64,000 nucleotides of DNA from Patiriisocius_A hiemis (GCF_031846325.1 NZ_JAVRHZ010000001.1:744001-808000), one strand, 5' to 3'; positions 1 to 8,680 are shown, numbered from the stretch's first letter. A program made the numbers and translations. The notes: generated from the sequence alone by a model not told the origin.

Positions 1-430
1 CTATAAGATGAATAATTTTCCAACCATTATCTGTTTTGGCAAGGGTAAACGCATTAGCACCACAATGGCTAAAGTTTCCGTTTAACCAAAATTCATAGGG
101 TGTCCAAACGTGTGCTAAGTTGCCATCAATTTGTACGGTGTAGTCTAATAGTTTTTCTTCCCATTTTTGTTCTGCTGGTCTATTGGCAATAGCATTTAAT
201 AAGTTATCTAGTGAACCATTAGACATCATATGCTTACCTTCTTGGTTTGTAGCTACTGTTTGTAAGGGCACTTCTTTAATTAATACAGAACGCATAACTG
301 CTGTATCTCCCTTATGAAAACCTTCAAAAAAAGTGTCCACAATGCCTTTTGCGTCTTCTTTTGTAAAATTGTCTTGAGCAGTTACCATTCCTGTTACTAC
401 TAAGCTAAGTGCTACTATAAAAGTTTTCAT
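1..430 (-). CDS. Secreted NTF2-like (SnoaL-type) protein, 3' end outside window
   Basis: The reading frame starts at an ATG at 430 and runs off the left edge without a stop, giving 143 visible residues. It opens with a signal peptide ending near residue 19 (..TGMVTAQ). The body looks like the NTF2/SnoaL small alpha-beta barrel: an early helix with IVDTFFEGFHKGD, then strands such as AHVWTPYEFWLNG and the terminal WKIIHL that is typical of this fold. No catalytic role can be assigned, because the family includes both enzymes and binding proteins. It is divergent from panB. A -7 type box (TAATTTTG on the minus strand, 457-464) lies just upstream. Confidence 0.8.
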   Translation of the reverse strand, partial: MKTFIVALSLVVTGMVTAQDNFTKEDAKGIVDTFFEGFHKGDTAVMRSVLIKEVPLQTVATNQEGKHMMSNGSLDNLLNAIANRPAEQKWEEKLLDYTVQIDGNLAHVWTPYEFWLNGNFSHCGANAFTLAKTDNGWKIIHLI

Positions 431-456
431 ATTGTAATGTTTTAAAGATTGAGTAT

Positions 457-464
457 CAAAATTA
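457..464 (-). promoter_or_regulatory. Bacteroidota -7 box before the NTF2-like gene
   Basis: The minus strand reads TAATTTTG, an exact match to the TAnnTTTG -7 consensus of Bacteroidota primary-sigma promoters, 27 bases before the ATG at 430. No TTG lies at the ideal spacing upstream, so the -33 element is weak. Confidence 0.45.
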
Positions 465-497
465 GTACTTTTACAGTTCAATTTGTTACAAAAAACT

Positions 498-1316
498 ATG
501 AGCGTAGCTAAAAAAGAATACAAGCGTATTACCACAAAGACCTTAGTGGACATGAAAAAAAGAGGTGAAAAGATATCCATGCTTACTGCCTATGACTTTA
601 CTATGGCAAAAATAGTAGATGGTGCCGGTATTGATGTAATACTAGTAGGAGACTCTGCATCTAATGTAATGGCGGGGCATGAAACTACATTGCCTATCAC
701 ATTAGACCAGATGATTTATCATGCATCATCTGTAGTAAGAGGTATTAGTCGTAGCCTTGTAGTAGTAGATATTCCTTTTGGAAGTTACCAAAGTGATCCA
801 AAAGAAGCCTTACGCTCTGCTATTAGAATAATGAAAGAAAGTGGAGGGCATGCAGTTAAAGTAGAAGGTGGTAAAGAGATTAAAGAATCTGTTAAGCGTA
901 TACTTAATGCTGGAATTCCTGTGATGGGACACTTAGGTCTCACTCCACAGTCTATTTATAAATTTGGAACCTACACAGTAAGAGCTAAAGAAGAAGAGGA
1001 AGCAAAAAAGTTAATTGAGGATGCAAAACTGCTAGAAAAATGTGGATGTTTTGCAATTGTACTCGAAAAAGTCCCTGCCAAATTAGCTGCAGAAGTAGCT
1101 AGCCAACTAACCATTCCTATTATTGGTATTGGTGCGGGTAATGGAGTAGATGGACAGGTATTGGTTACCCATGATATGGTTGGTATGACCTACGAGTTTA
1201 ATCCTCGCTTTTTAAGGCGCTACTTAGACTTATATAAGGAGATGACAGGTGCTTTTGAACAATATAGCAAAGATGTAAAAAACGGTGATTTTCCTTCGGA
1301 AAAAGAGCAGTATTAA
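498..1316 (+). CDS. panB: 3-methyl-2-oxobutanoate hydroxymethyltransferase (PanB)
   Basis: PanB transfers a hydroxymethyl group from 5,10-methylene-tetrahydrofolate to alpha-ketoisovalerate, giving ketopantoate, the first step of pantothenate and CoA synthesis in the cytoplasm. The 272-residue protein has the family hallmarks: MLTAYDFTMAKIVDGAG near the N-terminus, the metal-binding VGDSASNVMAGHETTLPIT segment, GGHAVKVEGG, and GHLGLTPQ. The expected acidic catalytic residue is in IVLEKVPAKLA, and IPIIGIGAGNGVDGQVLV follows. The frame is open from a TTG at 483, but the first ATG at 498 gives the usual PanB length and N-terminus, so I use that. It is followed on the same strand by a pseudouridine synthase after 95 bases. 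No other pantothenate gene lies nearby. Confidence 0.97.
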   Translation: MSVAKKEYKRITTKTLVDMKKRGEKISMLTAYDFTMAKIVDGAGIDVILVGDSASNVMAGHETTLPITLDQMIYHASSVVRGISRSLVVVDIPFGSYQSDPKEALRSAIRIMKESGGHAVKVEGGKEIKESVKRILNAGIPVMGHLGLTPQSIYKFGTYTVRAKEEEEAKKLIEDAKLLEKCGCFAIVLEKVPAKLAAEVASQLTIPIIGIGAGNGVDGQVLVTHDMVGMTYEFNPRFLRRYLDLYKEMTGAFEQYSKDVKNGDFPSEKEQY

Positions 1317-1411
1317 TTTTGACTATTTAAACATTTTAAATTATTAAATGCATACTAAAACTTTAGCTTAACTAAATATTTTTTACAATCAACTAAATCT
1401 AATAATCTAGC

Positions 1412-2113
1412 ATGTCTAAAGTTTTGTCTAATAAGTCTAATCTTCAAGTCTTGTATGAAGACAATCACCTATTAATTGTAAATAAGCGAGCTGGAGATAT
1501 TGTACAAGGGGACAAAACTGGAGATACTCCCCTATCTGAAGTTGCTAAAGAGTACATTGCAGAAAAATATAATAAACCCGGTGCTGTTTATCTTGGCGTG
1601 GTACACAGATTAGATAGGCCAACTTCTGGTGTTGTAGTTTTTGCTAGAACCTCTAAGGCATTGTCTAGACTTAATAAGCTTTTTGCAAACCGAGAAACAG
1701 AAAAAACATATTGGGCGGTTGTAAAAAACGAACCTAAAGAAGTTACAAATAGGCTTATCCATTTTTTAAAAAGAAATCCAAAGCAAAATAAATCCTACGC
1801 GCACATAAAAGAAGTTCCTGATAGCAAAAAGGCTATTTTGAGTTATACGGTAGTAAAAAAACTAACCAATTACTATTTGCTTGAGGTTGCATTAGAAACT
1901 GGTAGGCATCACCAAATAAGAAGTCAACTAGCAGCCATAAACTGTCCTATAAAGGGAGATTTAAAGTATGGTTTTGATAGAAGTAATAAAGATGGGAGTA
2001 TTCATTTACACGCAAAAAAACTTTCATTTATTCATCCAGTAAAAAAGGAACCATTAACAGTAATTGCTCCTACTCCAGACGATGTAATCTGGAATGCATG
2101 TACTAAGGCGTAA
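1412..2113 (+). CDS. RluA-family RNA pseudouridine synthase
   Basis: The enzyme isomerises uridine to pseudouridine in rRNA or tRNA. The RluA-type catalytic motif HRLDRPTSG is at about residues 65-73, with the catalytic Asp at about 68, and the later motifs LETGRHHQIRSQLA and HLHAKKLSFIHP are both present. At 233 residues it consists of the catalytic domain only and lacks the N-terminal S4 domain of RluC/RluD, as in the short RluA group. Its target base cannot be read from sequence. Its 3' end overlaps the convergent response regulator by 11 bases, and I see no terminator between them. Confidence 0.93.
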   Translation: MSKVLSNKSNLQVLYEDNHLLIVNKRAGDIVQGDKTGDTPLSEVAKEYIAEKYNKPGAVYLGVVHRLDRPTSGVVVFARTSKALSRLNKLFANRETEKTYWAVVKNEPKEVTNRLIHFLKRNPKQNKSYAHIKEVPDSKKAILSYTVVKKLTNYYLLEVALETGRHHQIRSQLAAINCPIKGDLKYGFDRSNKDGSIHLHAKKLSFIHPVKKEPLTVIAPTPDDVIWNACTKA

Positions 2114-2756
2114 ATAGCTTATTTTTAATAGCATACAACACAAGTCCTACTCTGTTTTTTACTCCTAGTTTCTCAAACACTTCTTGCCTATAATTCTCTA
2201 TTGTTTTTGGGCTAAGATTCATTTCTTCGGCAATTTCACGATAGTTCATCTCAGAACAACTTAGCTCAATAAACCTTAGTAGATTTTCCCTTAGAGGTTC
2301 TTCTTCTTTAAAATTTCCAGAAAGAGAATTAATTAAGGTTTTTGAAACTTTATCTGTATGATGATATCCCTTTTCTAGAACTTCATCTAGCGTCTGCTTT
2401 AAATCATTTGGATGAATATCTTTCAGTAAAAAACCTTTTGCTCCATTGCGTAGCATTTTTAAGATTACCTCTTCCTCATCATCCATAGAAAGTGCAATAA
2501 TCATTATATCCGGATGATTTTTAGTTAGCCAGTCTGCAGTAGCAAAACCATCCATAACTGGCATGTTAATATCTAGTAATACGATATTTAAGCCATGGTT
2601 ATTTGCAATCAACTTTGTCTGGAAATCTTTTCCGTTTTTTGCAATAAAGCTAACTTCATACCCTTTAAAAGTATTTACTAGTTTTTCTAGGGAACTAGCA
2701 AATAAAGAGTGGTCATCTACAATGGCTATTTTATGTACTACTGAGTCGTTGCTCAT
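2103..2756 (-). CDS. NarL/FixJ-family response regulator
   Basis: This 217-residue regulator has a receiver domain at residues 8-125, with the acidic pair in IVDDHSLF, the phospho-acceptor Asp at about 62 (VLLDINMP) and the conserved Lys in GFLLKDIHP. A LuxR-type helix-turn-helix occupies about 150-215 (MNYREIAEEMNLSPKTIENYRQ shortened here to its core SPKTIENYRQEVFEKLG). Its start overlaps the end of the upstream histidine kinase by 26 bases, so the two are translationally linked and are almost certainly a cognate pair. It is the last gene of a four-gene operon, and its target genes cannot be told from the window. Confidence 0.94.
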   Translation of the reverse strand: MSNDSVVHKIAIVDDHSLFASSLEKLVNTFKGYEVSFIAKNGKDFQTKLIANNHGLNIVLLDINMPVMDGFATADWLTKNHPDIMIIALSMDDEEEVILKMLRNGAKGFLLKDIHPNDLKQTLDEVLEKGYHHTDKVSKTLINSLSGNFKEEEPLRENLLRFIELSCSEMNYREIAEEMNLSPKTIENYRQEVFEKLGVKNRVGLVLYAIKNKLFTP

Positions 2757-3546
2757 GATAATAAGGATATTTTATAGTTAGTCTTGTTCCCTCGTTAGGG
2801 GACGAAGTAAGTGAATAATCTGCAAAAAGTAAAGCTGCTCTACTCTTCATTGTTTCTAAGCCAGAATTTTCTGTTTTTTGGGATATATCAAAACCAATGC
2901 CGTCATCTGTGGCAATGATTTCTAAAAAGTCTGAAACGTAATTTAATTTAATTTTTAATCTATCAGCATTTGCATGTTTAAGAACATTATTTAAGAACTC
3001 CTGTAAAATTCTGAATAAGAAAATTTCATCTCCAGAATTAATAAGCTTTTCTTCACCTTCAACAATAAGTGAAGCTTCTACTAACTGAAGCCTGTTAAGT
3101 CTTTTAAATTCATATTCTAACGAAGCAATAAGCCCATTTTTTTTAATTACATCATTATTTAATGTTCTAGATAAGTTCCTAATTTGTTGTACAGAATCTG
3201 TAAGCAAGTTTTTGGTTTCAGTAACCTGTTCAATATTATCTTTTGAAACGGAAACTGAAAGCATATTTAACTGCATACTAGCGACAGAGAGTAATTGACC
3301 AATATTATCATGCAACTCCCAAGCAATATTTTTAAAGGTTTGTTCTCTAGTCTCCATTTGAGATTTTACAAGTTCTTTTTCGTATTTTTTTTGCGCTTCA
3401 ATTTTATCGATAAGAAATTGGTTTTTTCGTCTTTGAAAGACTACAAAAAATATAATTGCAAAGCACCCAATAAAGAGCAGCACGCCAACAAAATATACTA
3501 TCAAGTATATTTCTTGGTCTAGTAAGGGTTCTTGTATCGAGAGCAT
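2731..3546 (-). CDS. Sensor histidine kinase, HisKA_3 type, one membrane segment
   Basis: This 271-residue kinase has one membrane helix (about residues 13-37), then a charged coiled coil (about 40-70), the dimerisation/phosphotransfer motif WELHDNIGQLLS with the phospho-acceptor His at about 79, and a C-terminal HATPase_c domain with the N-box (FLNNVLKHA) and G1 box (TDDGIGFD). There is no periplasmic or cytoplasmic sensor domain. The input must therefore come through the membrane helix or from a partner, and the seven-helix protein encoded just upstream (28-base overlap) is the obvious candidate. It overlaps its response regulator by 26 bases. Confidence 0.93.
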   Translation of the reverse strand: MLSIQEPLLDQEIYLIVYFVGVLLFIGCFAIIFFVVFQRRKNQFLIDKIEAQKKYEKELVKSQMETREQTFKNIAWELHDNIGQLLSVASMQLNMLSVSVSKDNIEQVTETKNLLTDSVQQIRNLSRTLNNDVIKKNGLIASLEYEFKRLNRLQLVEASLIVEGEEKLINSGDEIFLFRILQEFLNNVLKHANADRLKIKLNYVSDFLEIIATDDGIGFDISQKTENSGLETMKSRAALLFADYSLTSSPNEGTRLTIKYPYYHEQRLSST

Positions 3547-4211
3547 AGTAGTAAACCAAATATAAAGATACTGTAAAGAAAAAAGTTAGCGCTATAATTT
3601 ATATTCTGATATAAATTCACAAATTGTGGGTCTATAGAATTACTGTAATAAGCACTATAAATTCTCAATGGTGTTGTTGTAATTTCAAAAAGAAGTATCC
3701 CGACAGAAATATAAAATGGGAGTAATTTAAAAATTCGTAATATGTTTTTAGATTCTAATAATTCAAAATAATACATAAACACACTTAAAATTACTAATAA
3801 AGTCCCTAAAATTGAATTAATTTTTGAATAGAAAGAAAAGAAATCTCCAGATACAATAAATACGGTTACTGCAATAAACACATAGACAACTACCAAGTAT
3901 TTTAAAAGCTTTTTTACGACTTTGTTTTTTAGAAAAAAGCTAAAGAACAATGTGTAGAAAGAATAGCTATAGATATAGTAAGTATTATACATCCAATAAT
4001 TTCTCCTAAAGGGTGTAGTATCTAGAAAACTTAATGGACCATCATCCACAACTAATAAAGCATAACGTCCAACAAGTTCAACTAAAGAAGTTACTCCTAA
4101 AAAAACTACTAATGTTTTAATTTTTTGAGAAGGATGTTTTTTATAAAAGTAGATACTGGCAATAAATGCCAGTATCTCCAAAATATTAAATACAAACGTA
4201 AAACTATACAT
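3519..4211 (-). CDS. Multi-pass membrane protein, candidate sensor partner of the kinase
   Basis: I do not recognise a named family. The 230-residue protein has about seven hydrophobic stretches separated by short loops, very rich in Phe and Tyr, with no signal peptide and a short basic C-terminus (CSRYKNPY). It sits between a small soluble protein (one-base overlap, TAATG) and the sensor-poor histidine kinase (28-base overlap). That gene order suggests it detects the signal or binds the kinase, but this is inference from context only. Confidence 0.75.
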   Translation of the reverse strand: MYSFTFVFNILEILAFIASIYFYKKHPSQKIKTLVVFLGVTSLVELVGRYALLVVDDGPLSFLDTTPFRRNYWMYNTYYIYSYSFYTLFFSFFLKNKVVKKLLKYLVVVYVFIAVTVFIVSGDFFSFYSKINSILGTLLVILSVFMYYFELLESKNILRIFKLLPFYISVGILLFEITTTPLRIYSAYYSNSIDPQFVNLYQNINYSANFFLYSIFIFGLLLCSRYKNPY

Positions 4212-4570
4212 TAGTAAATTTTTGGCGGAATACCTCCAATTACTACATTTAATGGATCTATATTATAATTATTATTTGCTGTAGCAGATGTTCCATCCGT
4301 AGCAGATAAAAATACCGTTGCATTTTCATTATCTTTATTATCGTAGGCTGCAAAGTAAATGCGCACGCCAGGATTATCTATTCCTTGTTTTCCAGACTCA
4401 TCTTTTACATAATCTAAAAATTCTTGCAAATTTTCAAGACTAAAAACAAACTCGCAAGTGTCCTCTTGGTTGTTTCTAGATTGTTTAATTACAACAGCAC
4501 GTGTTGTATTCCAGTTGCTTTGCAAGTCTTTTGCTTTCTGCACGGTAATGCAGTTCTGTGGTCTCCCCAT
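4211..4570 (-). CDS. Small orphan protein heading the kinase operon
   Basis: The protein has 119 residues and no signal peptide or membrane segment. The N-terminus is MGRPQNCITVQKAKDLQSNW, the middle has strand-like blocks (GVRIYFAAYDN, ATVFLSATDG), and the C-terminus is Asn/Pro rich (NIDPLNVVIGGIPPKIY). I recall similar short proteins from Flavobacteriia but no assigned function. The stop overlaps the start of the membrane protein by one base (TAATG), so the two are probably translationally coupled. It is the first gene of the four-gene operon running down to 2103. Confidence 0.75.
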   Translation of the reverse strand: MGRPQNCITVQKAKDLQSNWNTTRAVVIKQSRNNQEDTCEFVFSLENLQEFLDYVKDESGKQGIDNPGVRIYFAAYDNKDNENATVFLSATDGTSATANNNYNIDPLNVVIGGIPPKIY

Positions 4571-4644
4571 GAGATAAAAGTTTAAATGTTAATAAATTGT
4601 CAAATTAAGGATTTTATTAATCAAATAAAATCGACGAACTGACT

Positions 4645-5481
4645 TTATTTCAATAAAATATGAATTTTTGATGTTGGCATTTTTTGAGAAATCGTATTTA
4701 TCGCATTTTCAGAAAGTTGCAAAATTCTATAATAACCTCCTGTTGTTTGTGCGTCTCTCATTAACACAATTAATTTTCCAGAAGGTGTTAATTGTACAGT
4801 TCCAGGTTGAACTGGACTTGAGATTATTTGTCCTCCTTTTATGGTTTTTTTAGTTTCTAACAATATAGCCATCCTATTACTTTGGGAAGAAATAGTAAAG
4901 TCCCAATTTATAAGTTTTTCTTTAGTTGTTTTAGAAAGTAAGTCAAACTCAGGACCTTTGCTTACCTCAATTTTGTTAGAGAGAATGTAAGAGGTGTCAT
5001 GTTTTAAAAACTTATTTACAGATTTAGACTTATTAGCAGGTGTGATGATAGTATCTTTTAAAATTGCATTTTGGCTTGTGAGTTCTCTGTAAAAACTCGA
5101 GCTTTCCAATACACTTCTACAAGATATCCCTCCTTTAACAGCAATATAACCTCGCATACCACCTCTTACTTGTTTAATGTCTAGTGTGGCACCCTTGGTA
5201 AGAAAAACCTCTTTGTAAGTAGTTAAAGCTTCTCCATTTATTGTTGCAATAACTTCTGGTCCTGTAATACAAATAGTACAAGGCTCTAAGACTAGCAATT
5301 TTGGTCCTAACATTGCGAACTCTATAAGCGGATAACTTAATTCATTTCCAAGAATTCTATTTGCAATAGTAGCTGCATAACTATCCATACATCCACTTAC
5401 AGGAACACCATACTTTCTATATCCAAATCGTCCATTATCTTGAATCGTAGTTTGAATTCCTACTCGAAGTACTTTAAACAT
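4645..5481 (-). CDS. pxpC: 5-oxoprolinase subunit C (PxpC, KipA-like)
   Basis: PxpC is one of three subunits that hydrolyse 5-oxoproline (pyroglutamate) to glutamate at the cost of ATP. The 278-residue protein shows the family's N-terminal block (GIQTTIQDNGRFGYRKYGVP) and PVSGCMDSYAATIANRILGN, then GYIAVKGGI and the C-terminal MRDAQTTGGYYRI block, which match the carboxyltransferase-like AHS2 domain. It overlaps pxpB by eight bases and closes the pxpABC operon. At slightly under 300 residues it is a little shorter than many homologues but appears intact. Confidence 0.93.
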   Translation of the reverse strand: MFKVLRVGIQTTIQDNGRFGYRKYGVPVSGCMDSYAATIANRILGNELSYPLIEFAMLGPKLLVLEPCTICITGPEVIATINGEALTTYKEVFLTKGATLDIKQVRGGMRGYIAVKGGISCRSVLESSSFYRELTSQNAILKDTIITPANKSKSVNKFLKHDTSYILSNKIEVSKGPEFDLLSKTTKEKLINWDFTISSQSNRMAILLETKKTIKGGQIISSPVQPGTVQLTPSGKLIVLMRDAQTTGGYYRILQLSENAINTISQKMPTSKIHILLK

Positions 5482-6205
5482 CTTGTACCTCCTTTTCTAC
5501 TGTAAAGGTGTTACTTTCTACTTGCAATAGTATGTCATTAAATTCGGTCAAACTCACTTCATAAAATTGTATATAGTCCCCAGCTTTAAAAAGAGTAATA
5601 TGGTCTTTACTTGGGTTAAAAAGTTGCAAAGGAGTTTTTCCTATTATATTCCACCCTCCTGGAGAATTTACAGGATATATCCCTGTTTGCTCGCCTCCTA
5701 TTGCTACACTTCCTGCTTCTATTACACTTCTAGGTGTTTCTTTTCTTGGAGTATACAATCTTTTGTCTAATCCTCCTAGGTAAGGAAATCCAGGTAAAAA
5801 ACCTATAAAATAAACTCTATAAAGTGGAGATGTATGAATTTTAACAACTTCTGAAACAGATAAACCTGAGGAATTGGCAAGCTCTTCAATATCTAGCCCA
5901 AATGAATTATGATAGCAAACAGGTATTTTACAAACAACTTTTTTTTGTGAGCTTGCAGTTTTTGTTGAAACTATAGAAAGTCTCTTTAAAACTTCAATAA
6001 ATGATATTGGTGAAACTCCTTTCTTTAAATAAACTGCAATTGATGCATAACTAACTACGGTTTCTAAAATTTCCTTTGAATATTGCTGGTGGAGTAACGC
6101 ATCATATTTTATAATTTCTACATGCAATACTTCATCAATTTTTTGCTCCCAACTAAGTAAAATAGCTGCATCACCAAAGGGTTGTATGTCTTTTGGAGCT
6201 ATCAT
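5474..6205 (-). CDS. pxpB: 5-oxoprolinase subunit B (PxpB, KipI-like)
   Basis: PxpB works with PxpA and PxpC in ATP-dependent hydrolysis of 5-oxoproline. The 243-residue protein has the AHS1/KipI pattern: the N-terminal PFGDAAILLSWEQ, the central VYFIGFLPGFPYLGGL followed by TPRKETPRSVIEAGSVAIGG, and the C-terminal QTGIYPVNSPGGWNIIGKTP. Its start overlaps the pxpA stop as ATGA, so translation is coupled. A Bacillus-type role as a KipI kinase inhibitor is possible for the family, but the complete pxpABC set argues for oxoproline cleavage. Confidence 0.94.
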   Translation of the reverse strand: MIAPKDIQPFGDAAILLSWEQKIDEVLHVEIIKYDALLHQQYSKEILETVVSYASIAVYLKKGVSPISFIEVLKRLSIVSTKTASSQKKVVCKIPVCYHNSFGLDIEELANSSGLSVSEVVKIHTSPLYRVYFIGFLPGFPYLGGLDKRLYTPRKETPRSVIEAGSVAIGGEQTGIYPVNSPGGWNIIGKTPLQLFNPSKDHITLFKAGDYIQFYEVSLTEFNDILLQVESNTFTVEKEVQDV

Positions 6206-6936
6206 TGTAAAGTAATATTATGTTCTTCAGCTTTTCTTACTATATACTTTAGTATCTCAACAGAGTTTTCTGTGTCACTATGTATACAAAATGTTGATGC
6301 GTTACAAGGTATTTTATTTCCACTTTCAGAAACAATTATTTTATTAACTACCATATTATAAAATTGAGTCCAAGCTTTATCAGGGTTTGTTATTAAAGCG
6401 TGTGGTTCTTTTCTAGAAACCAATGCGCCAATATCTGTATACGTCCTATCTATAAATGCTTCAAAATGAATAGGCATTAAGTTTTCTGCCTTTTTGTGTA
6501 GTATGGTATTCTCTAATGTATATAAGATAGGTCTTTTACCTGAATCTAATATTGCTTCAACAATTGCATCTGCAGTTGGGGCGTCAATAGCAGCGTAATT
6601 GTACAATGCTCCATGTGGCTTTACATGATTTACTTCTACTTCAAGGTCTTTGCAAACCTTATAGAATAGTAAAAGTTGCTCTAAAATTGATGTCTTTAAA
6701 TCTTGTTTTGTAATTGAAATAACTTTTCTTCCAAAGTTATCTGTATCAGGAAATGATGGGTGTGCCCCTGATTTCACATTGTATTCTTTAGCAAATAATA
6801 AGGTTTTTTTTATAGTAGCTTTCGTCCCAAAATGCCCTCCACAAGCTATATTACAGGAATTAATATAAGGCATTAAAGTTTCATCATACACACCTCCTTC
6901 TCCTAAATCTGCATTTATTGAAATTGACTTATTCAT
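6202..6936 (-). CDS. pxpA: 5-oxoprolinase subunit A (PxpA, LamB/YcsF family)
   Basis: This is the first gene of the pxpABC operon. The LamB/YcsF signatures are clear: INADLGEGG at the N-terminus, SCNIACGGHFG, SGAHPSFPDTDNFGRK, and VNHVKPHGALYN. The length of 244 residues fits the family. The frame continues upstream to a TTG at 6942, but ATG 6936 gives the normal N-terminus. Free pyroglutamate arises from glutamine and glutathione breakdown and from peptidase action, so the operon recovers damaged or peptide-derived glutamate. Confidence 0.95.
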   Translation of the reverse strand: MNKSISINADLGEGGVYDETLMPYINSCNIACGGHFGTKATIKKTLLFAKEYNVKSGAHPSFPDTDNFGRKVISITKQDLKTSILEQLLLFYKVCKDLEVEVNHVKPHGALYNYAAIDAPTADAIVEAILDSGKRPILYTLENTILHKKAENLMPIHFEAFIDRTYTDIGALVSRKEPHALITNPDKAWTQFYNMVVNKIIVSESGNKIPCNASTFCIHSDTENSVEILKYIVRKAEEHNITLQ

Positions 6937-6965
6937 TAACAAAAGATATAAATAAAATATAGGTA

Positions 6966-7000
6966 AATAAAGAACGCTCCTTGATGGAGCGTTCTTTATT
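6966..7000 (-). terminator. Rho-independent terminator after the DUF2911 gene
   Basis: A perfect 15-base inverted repeat (6966-6980 with 6986-7000) encloses a five-base loop, with A/T runs on both flanks. It lies just past the DUF2911 stop and before pxpA. Confidence 0.9.
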
Positions 7001-7020
7001 TATTAAAATGAGTTAACATT

Positions 7021-7866
7021 TTACATTGCTCCCCATTCTTTTAAAGACTTTTCATTTAAAGCAATATAGTCTGCATTGCTTGCTTCTTTAGCTAATTTCA
7101 AAGAAGTTTTAGCAGCATTAATAGCTCCTTTTTTGTCTCCAGACTTTGCATAGATTAAAGATTGTTGTCTGTGGTACCAAAATGCAGGTTGTTCTCTCAT
7201 TTCGATAGCTTTGTCTATCCACATTTTAGCCTTATTCATGTCTTTATCTGCTTCTAAGTAATATACAGCAGCAGCATAATAATCGTTTGCACTTGGCCCT
7301 GCCATTACTTGCTCTATACTGGCAGATACCATTTTATCCGTATGAAACTTAATTGGAACGCCTACATATACCTTTTCCCACATTAGTCCAAGGTTTGCAG
7401 AGTCATTACTAATATCATCAAAAGACATTGTGTATGTTTCTATATCCATAGGAAGAGGATATACAGGAACAGTTGTTTTTGCAGCTACTTTACTTTCGTC
7501 CCATTTTTGAGGTGTTCCCCAATTGTTTGAGTCTGAGTAAAAATATACTTCCCAGTTGTTTTTCATTGGTTTTGTGAATATAGCATATGTTCCAGCTTTC
7601 ACAGCTTTATCACCAATCATTACATCATCACTAAATGTAATTTTTGTGTTTGCGTTTGCTCCAGTACGCCACATTTTGTCGTAAGGGACTAATCCTCCAA
7701 AAATCTCTCTGCCCTTCATAGAAGGTCTAGAGTACTCTAATGTAACGTCGGTGAGGCCTACTTTTTGTTCAATTTTTTGTGCTGTACTAGGCGCAGGTGT
7801 TTTAACTTGTGCCTGAAATGTCATAGTTAACATAGCAACTAGTACAAATAATAATGCTTTTTTCAT
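7021..7866 (-). CDS. Secreted DUF2911 protein with C-terminal TPR-like helices
   Basis: The 281-residue protein has a signal peptide (MKKALLFVLVAMLTMTFQAQ), then a DUF2911 domain (about 25-180) with the usual VTLEYSRPSMKGREIFGG, WRTGANANTKI and KAGTYAIFT blocks. The C-terminal 90 residues form helical repeats of the TPR kind (NDYYAAAVYYLEADKDMNKA..WIDKAI). The biochemical role of DUF2911 is unknown, and the domain is common in Bacteroidota envelope proteins. It is a single-gene unit divergent from the aquaporin and closed by a strong terminator. Confidence 0.9.
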   Translation of the reverse strand: MKKALLFVLVAMLTMTFQAQVKTPAPSTAQKIEQKVGLTDVTLEYSRPSMKGREIFGGLVPYDKMWRTGANANTKITFSDDVMIGDKAVKAGTYAIFTKPMKNNWEVYFYSDSNNWGTPQKWDESKVAAKTTVPVYPLPMDIETYTMSFDDISNDSANLGLMWEKVYVGVPIKFHTDKMVSASIEQVMAGPSANDYYAAAVYYLEADKDMNKAKMWIDKAIEMREQPAFWYHRQQSLIYAKSGDKKGAINAAKTSLKLAKEASNADYIALNEKSLKEWGAM

Positions 7867-7978
7867 GTGTTTAGTTTTAAGGTGTTTTATAGATTTATAA
7901 AGTTACAATACAGTCGGGTTATAATAGTTAACAAAAACTTAAAACCATATATTGAAACATAAAAACTACTTTTACAAT

Positions 7979-8638
7979 ATGAAACGATACATAGCCGAGT
8001 TAATAGGCACTTTTGCATTAGTTTTTTGTGGAACAGGAGCAATAATAATTAATGAGTTTACAGAAGGTGTAGTGAGCCATCCAGGAGTTGCAGTAACTTT
8101 TGGTCTCATAGTCATGGCAATGATTTATGCATTTGGGGATATAAGTGGCGCACATATAAACCCAGCGGTAACAATTGCCTTTGCTTTTGCAAAAAAATTC
8201 CCGTGGAAAGAAGTTCCAAAATATGTAATCGCTCAAACAATTGGAGCTATTGCAGCAAGTGCATTGCTTCTTTTTTTATTTCCTGAAAACGAATTACTAG
8301 GTACTACCCTCCCACAACTCTCCGTATTTAAGGTTTTTATTTTCGAAATTATCCTCACTTTCTTTTTAATGTTAGTAATTATTAACGTGTCTACAGGCGC
8401 AAAAGAAATAGGAATTATTGCTGGTATTGCCATTGGTAGTGTTGTTTTACTAGAAGCGCTTTTTGCAGGTCCAATTACTGGAGCATCAATGAATCCCGCT
8501 CGCTCTATTGCTCCAGCATTAGTCTCTGGACATCTAGAGCATCTTTGGATATATATTTTAGCTCCTATAATTGGAGCACTCTTAGCAGTTATAAGTTGTC
8601 GTCTTGTGAAAGATGATAATTGTTGTGATGACTGTTAA
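7979..8638 (+). CDS. MIP-family channel (aquaporin)
   Basis: The 219-residue protein has six membrane helices and both pore-lining NPA motifs: HINPAVTIAFAF in the first half and SMNPARSIAPALV in the second. The overall pattern (AELIGTFALVFCGTGAI at the start) is that of AqpZ/MIP channels carrying water or small neutral solutes across the inner membrane. The frame opens upstream at a TTG at 7952, but ATG 7979 begins with the usual MKRYIAELIGTF. An unusual feature is the C-terminus, KDDNCCDDC, an acidic cluster with three Cys that most aquaporins lack. Confidence 0.93.
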   Translation: MKRYIAELIGTFALVFCGTGAIIINEFTEGVVSHPGVAVTFGLIVMAMIYAFGDISGAHINPAVTIAFAFAKKFPWKEVPKYVIAQTIGAIAASALLLFLFPENELLGTTLPQLSVFKVFIFEIILTFFLMLVIINVSTGAKEIGIIAGIAIGSVVLLEALFAGPITGASMNPARSIAPALVSGHLEHLWIYILAPIIGALLAVISCRLVKDDNCCDDC

Positions 8639-8680
8639 TGTTTTGTTTAATAGAATGATAAATTCATGAAACAATTTTAA

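Noticed and set aside
483..497. TTG start of panB at 483
   Set aside because: ATG 498 gives the standard PanB N-terminus. The same reasoning moved pxpA to 6936, the aquaporin to 7979, the outer-membrane protein to 16932 and the oxoamine synthase to 21383.
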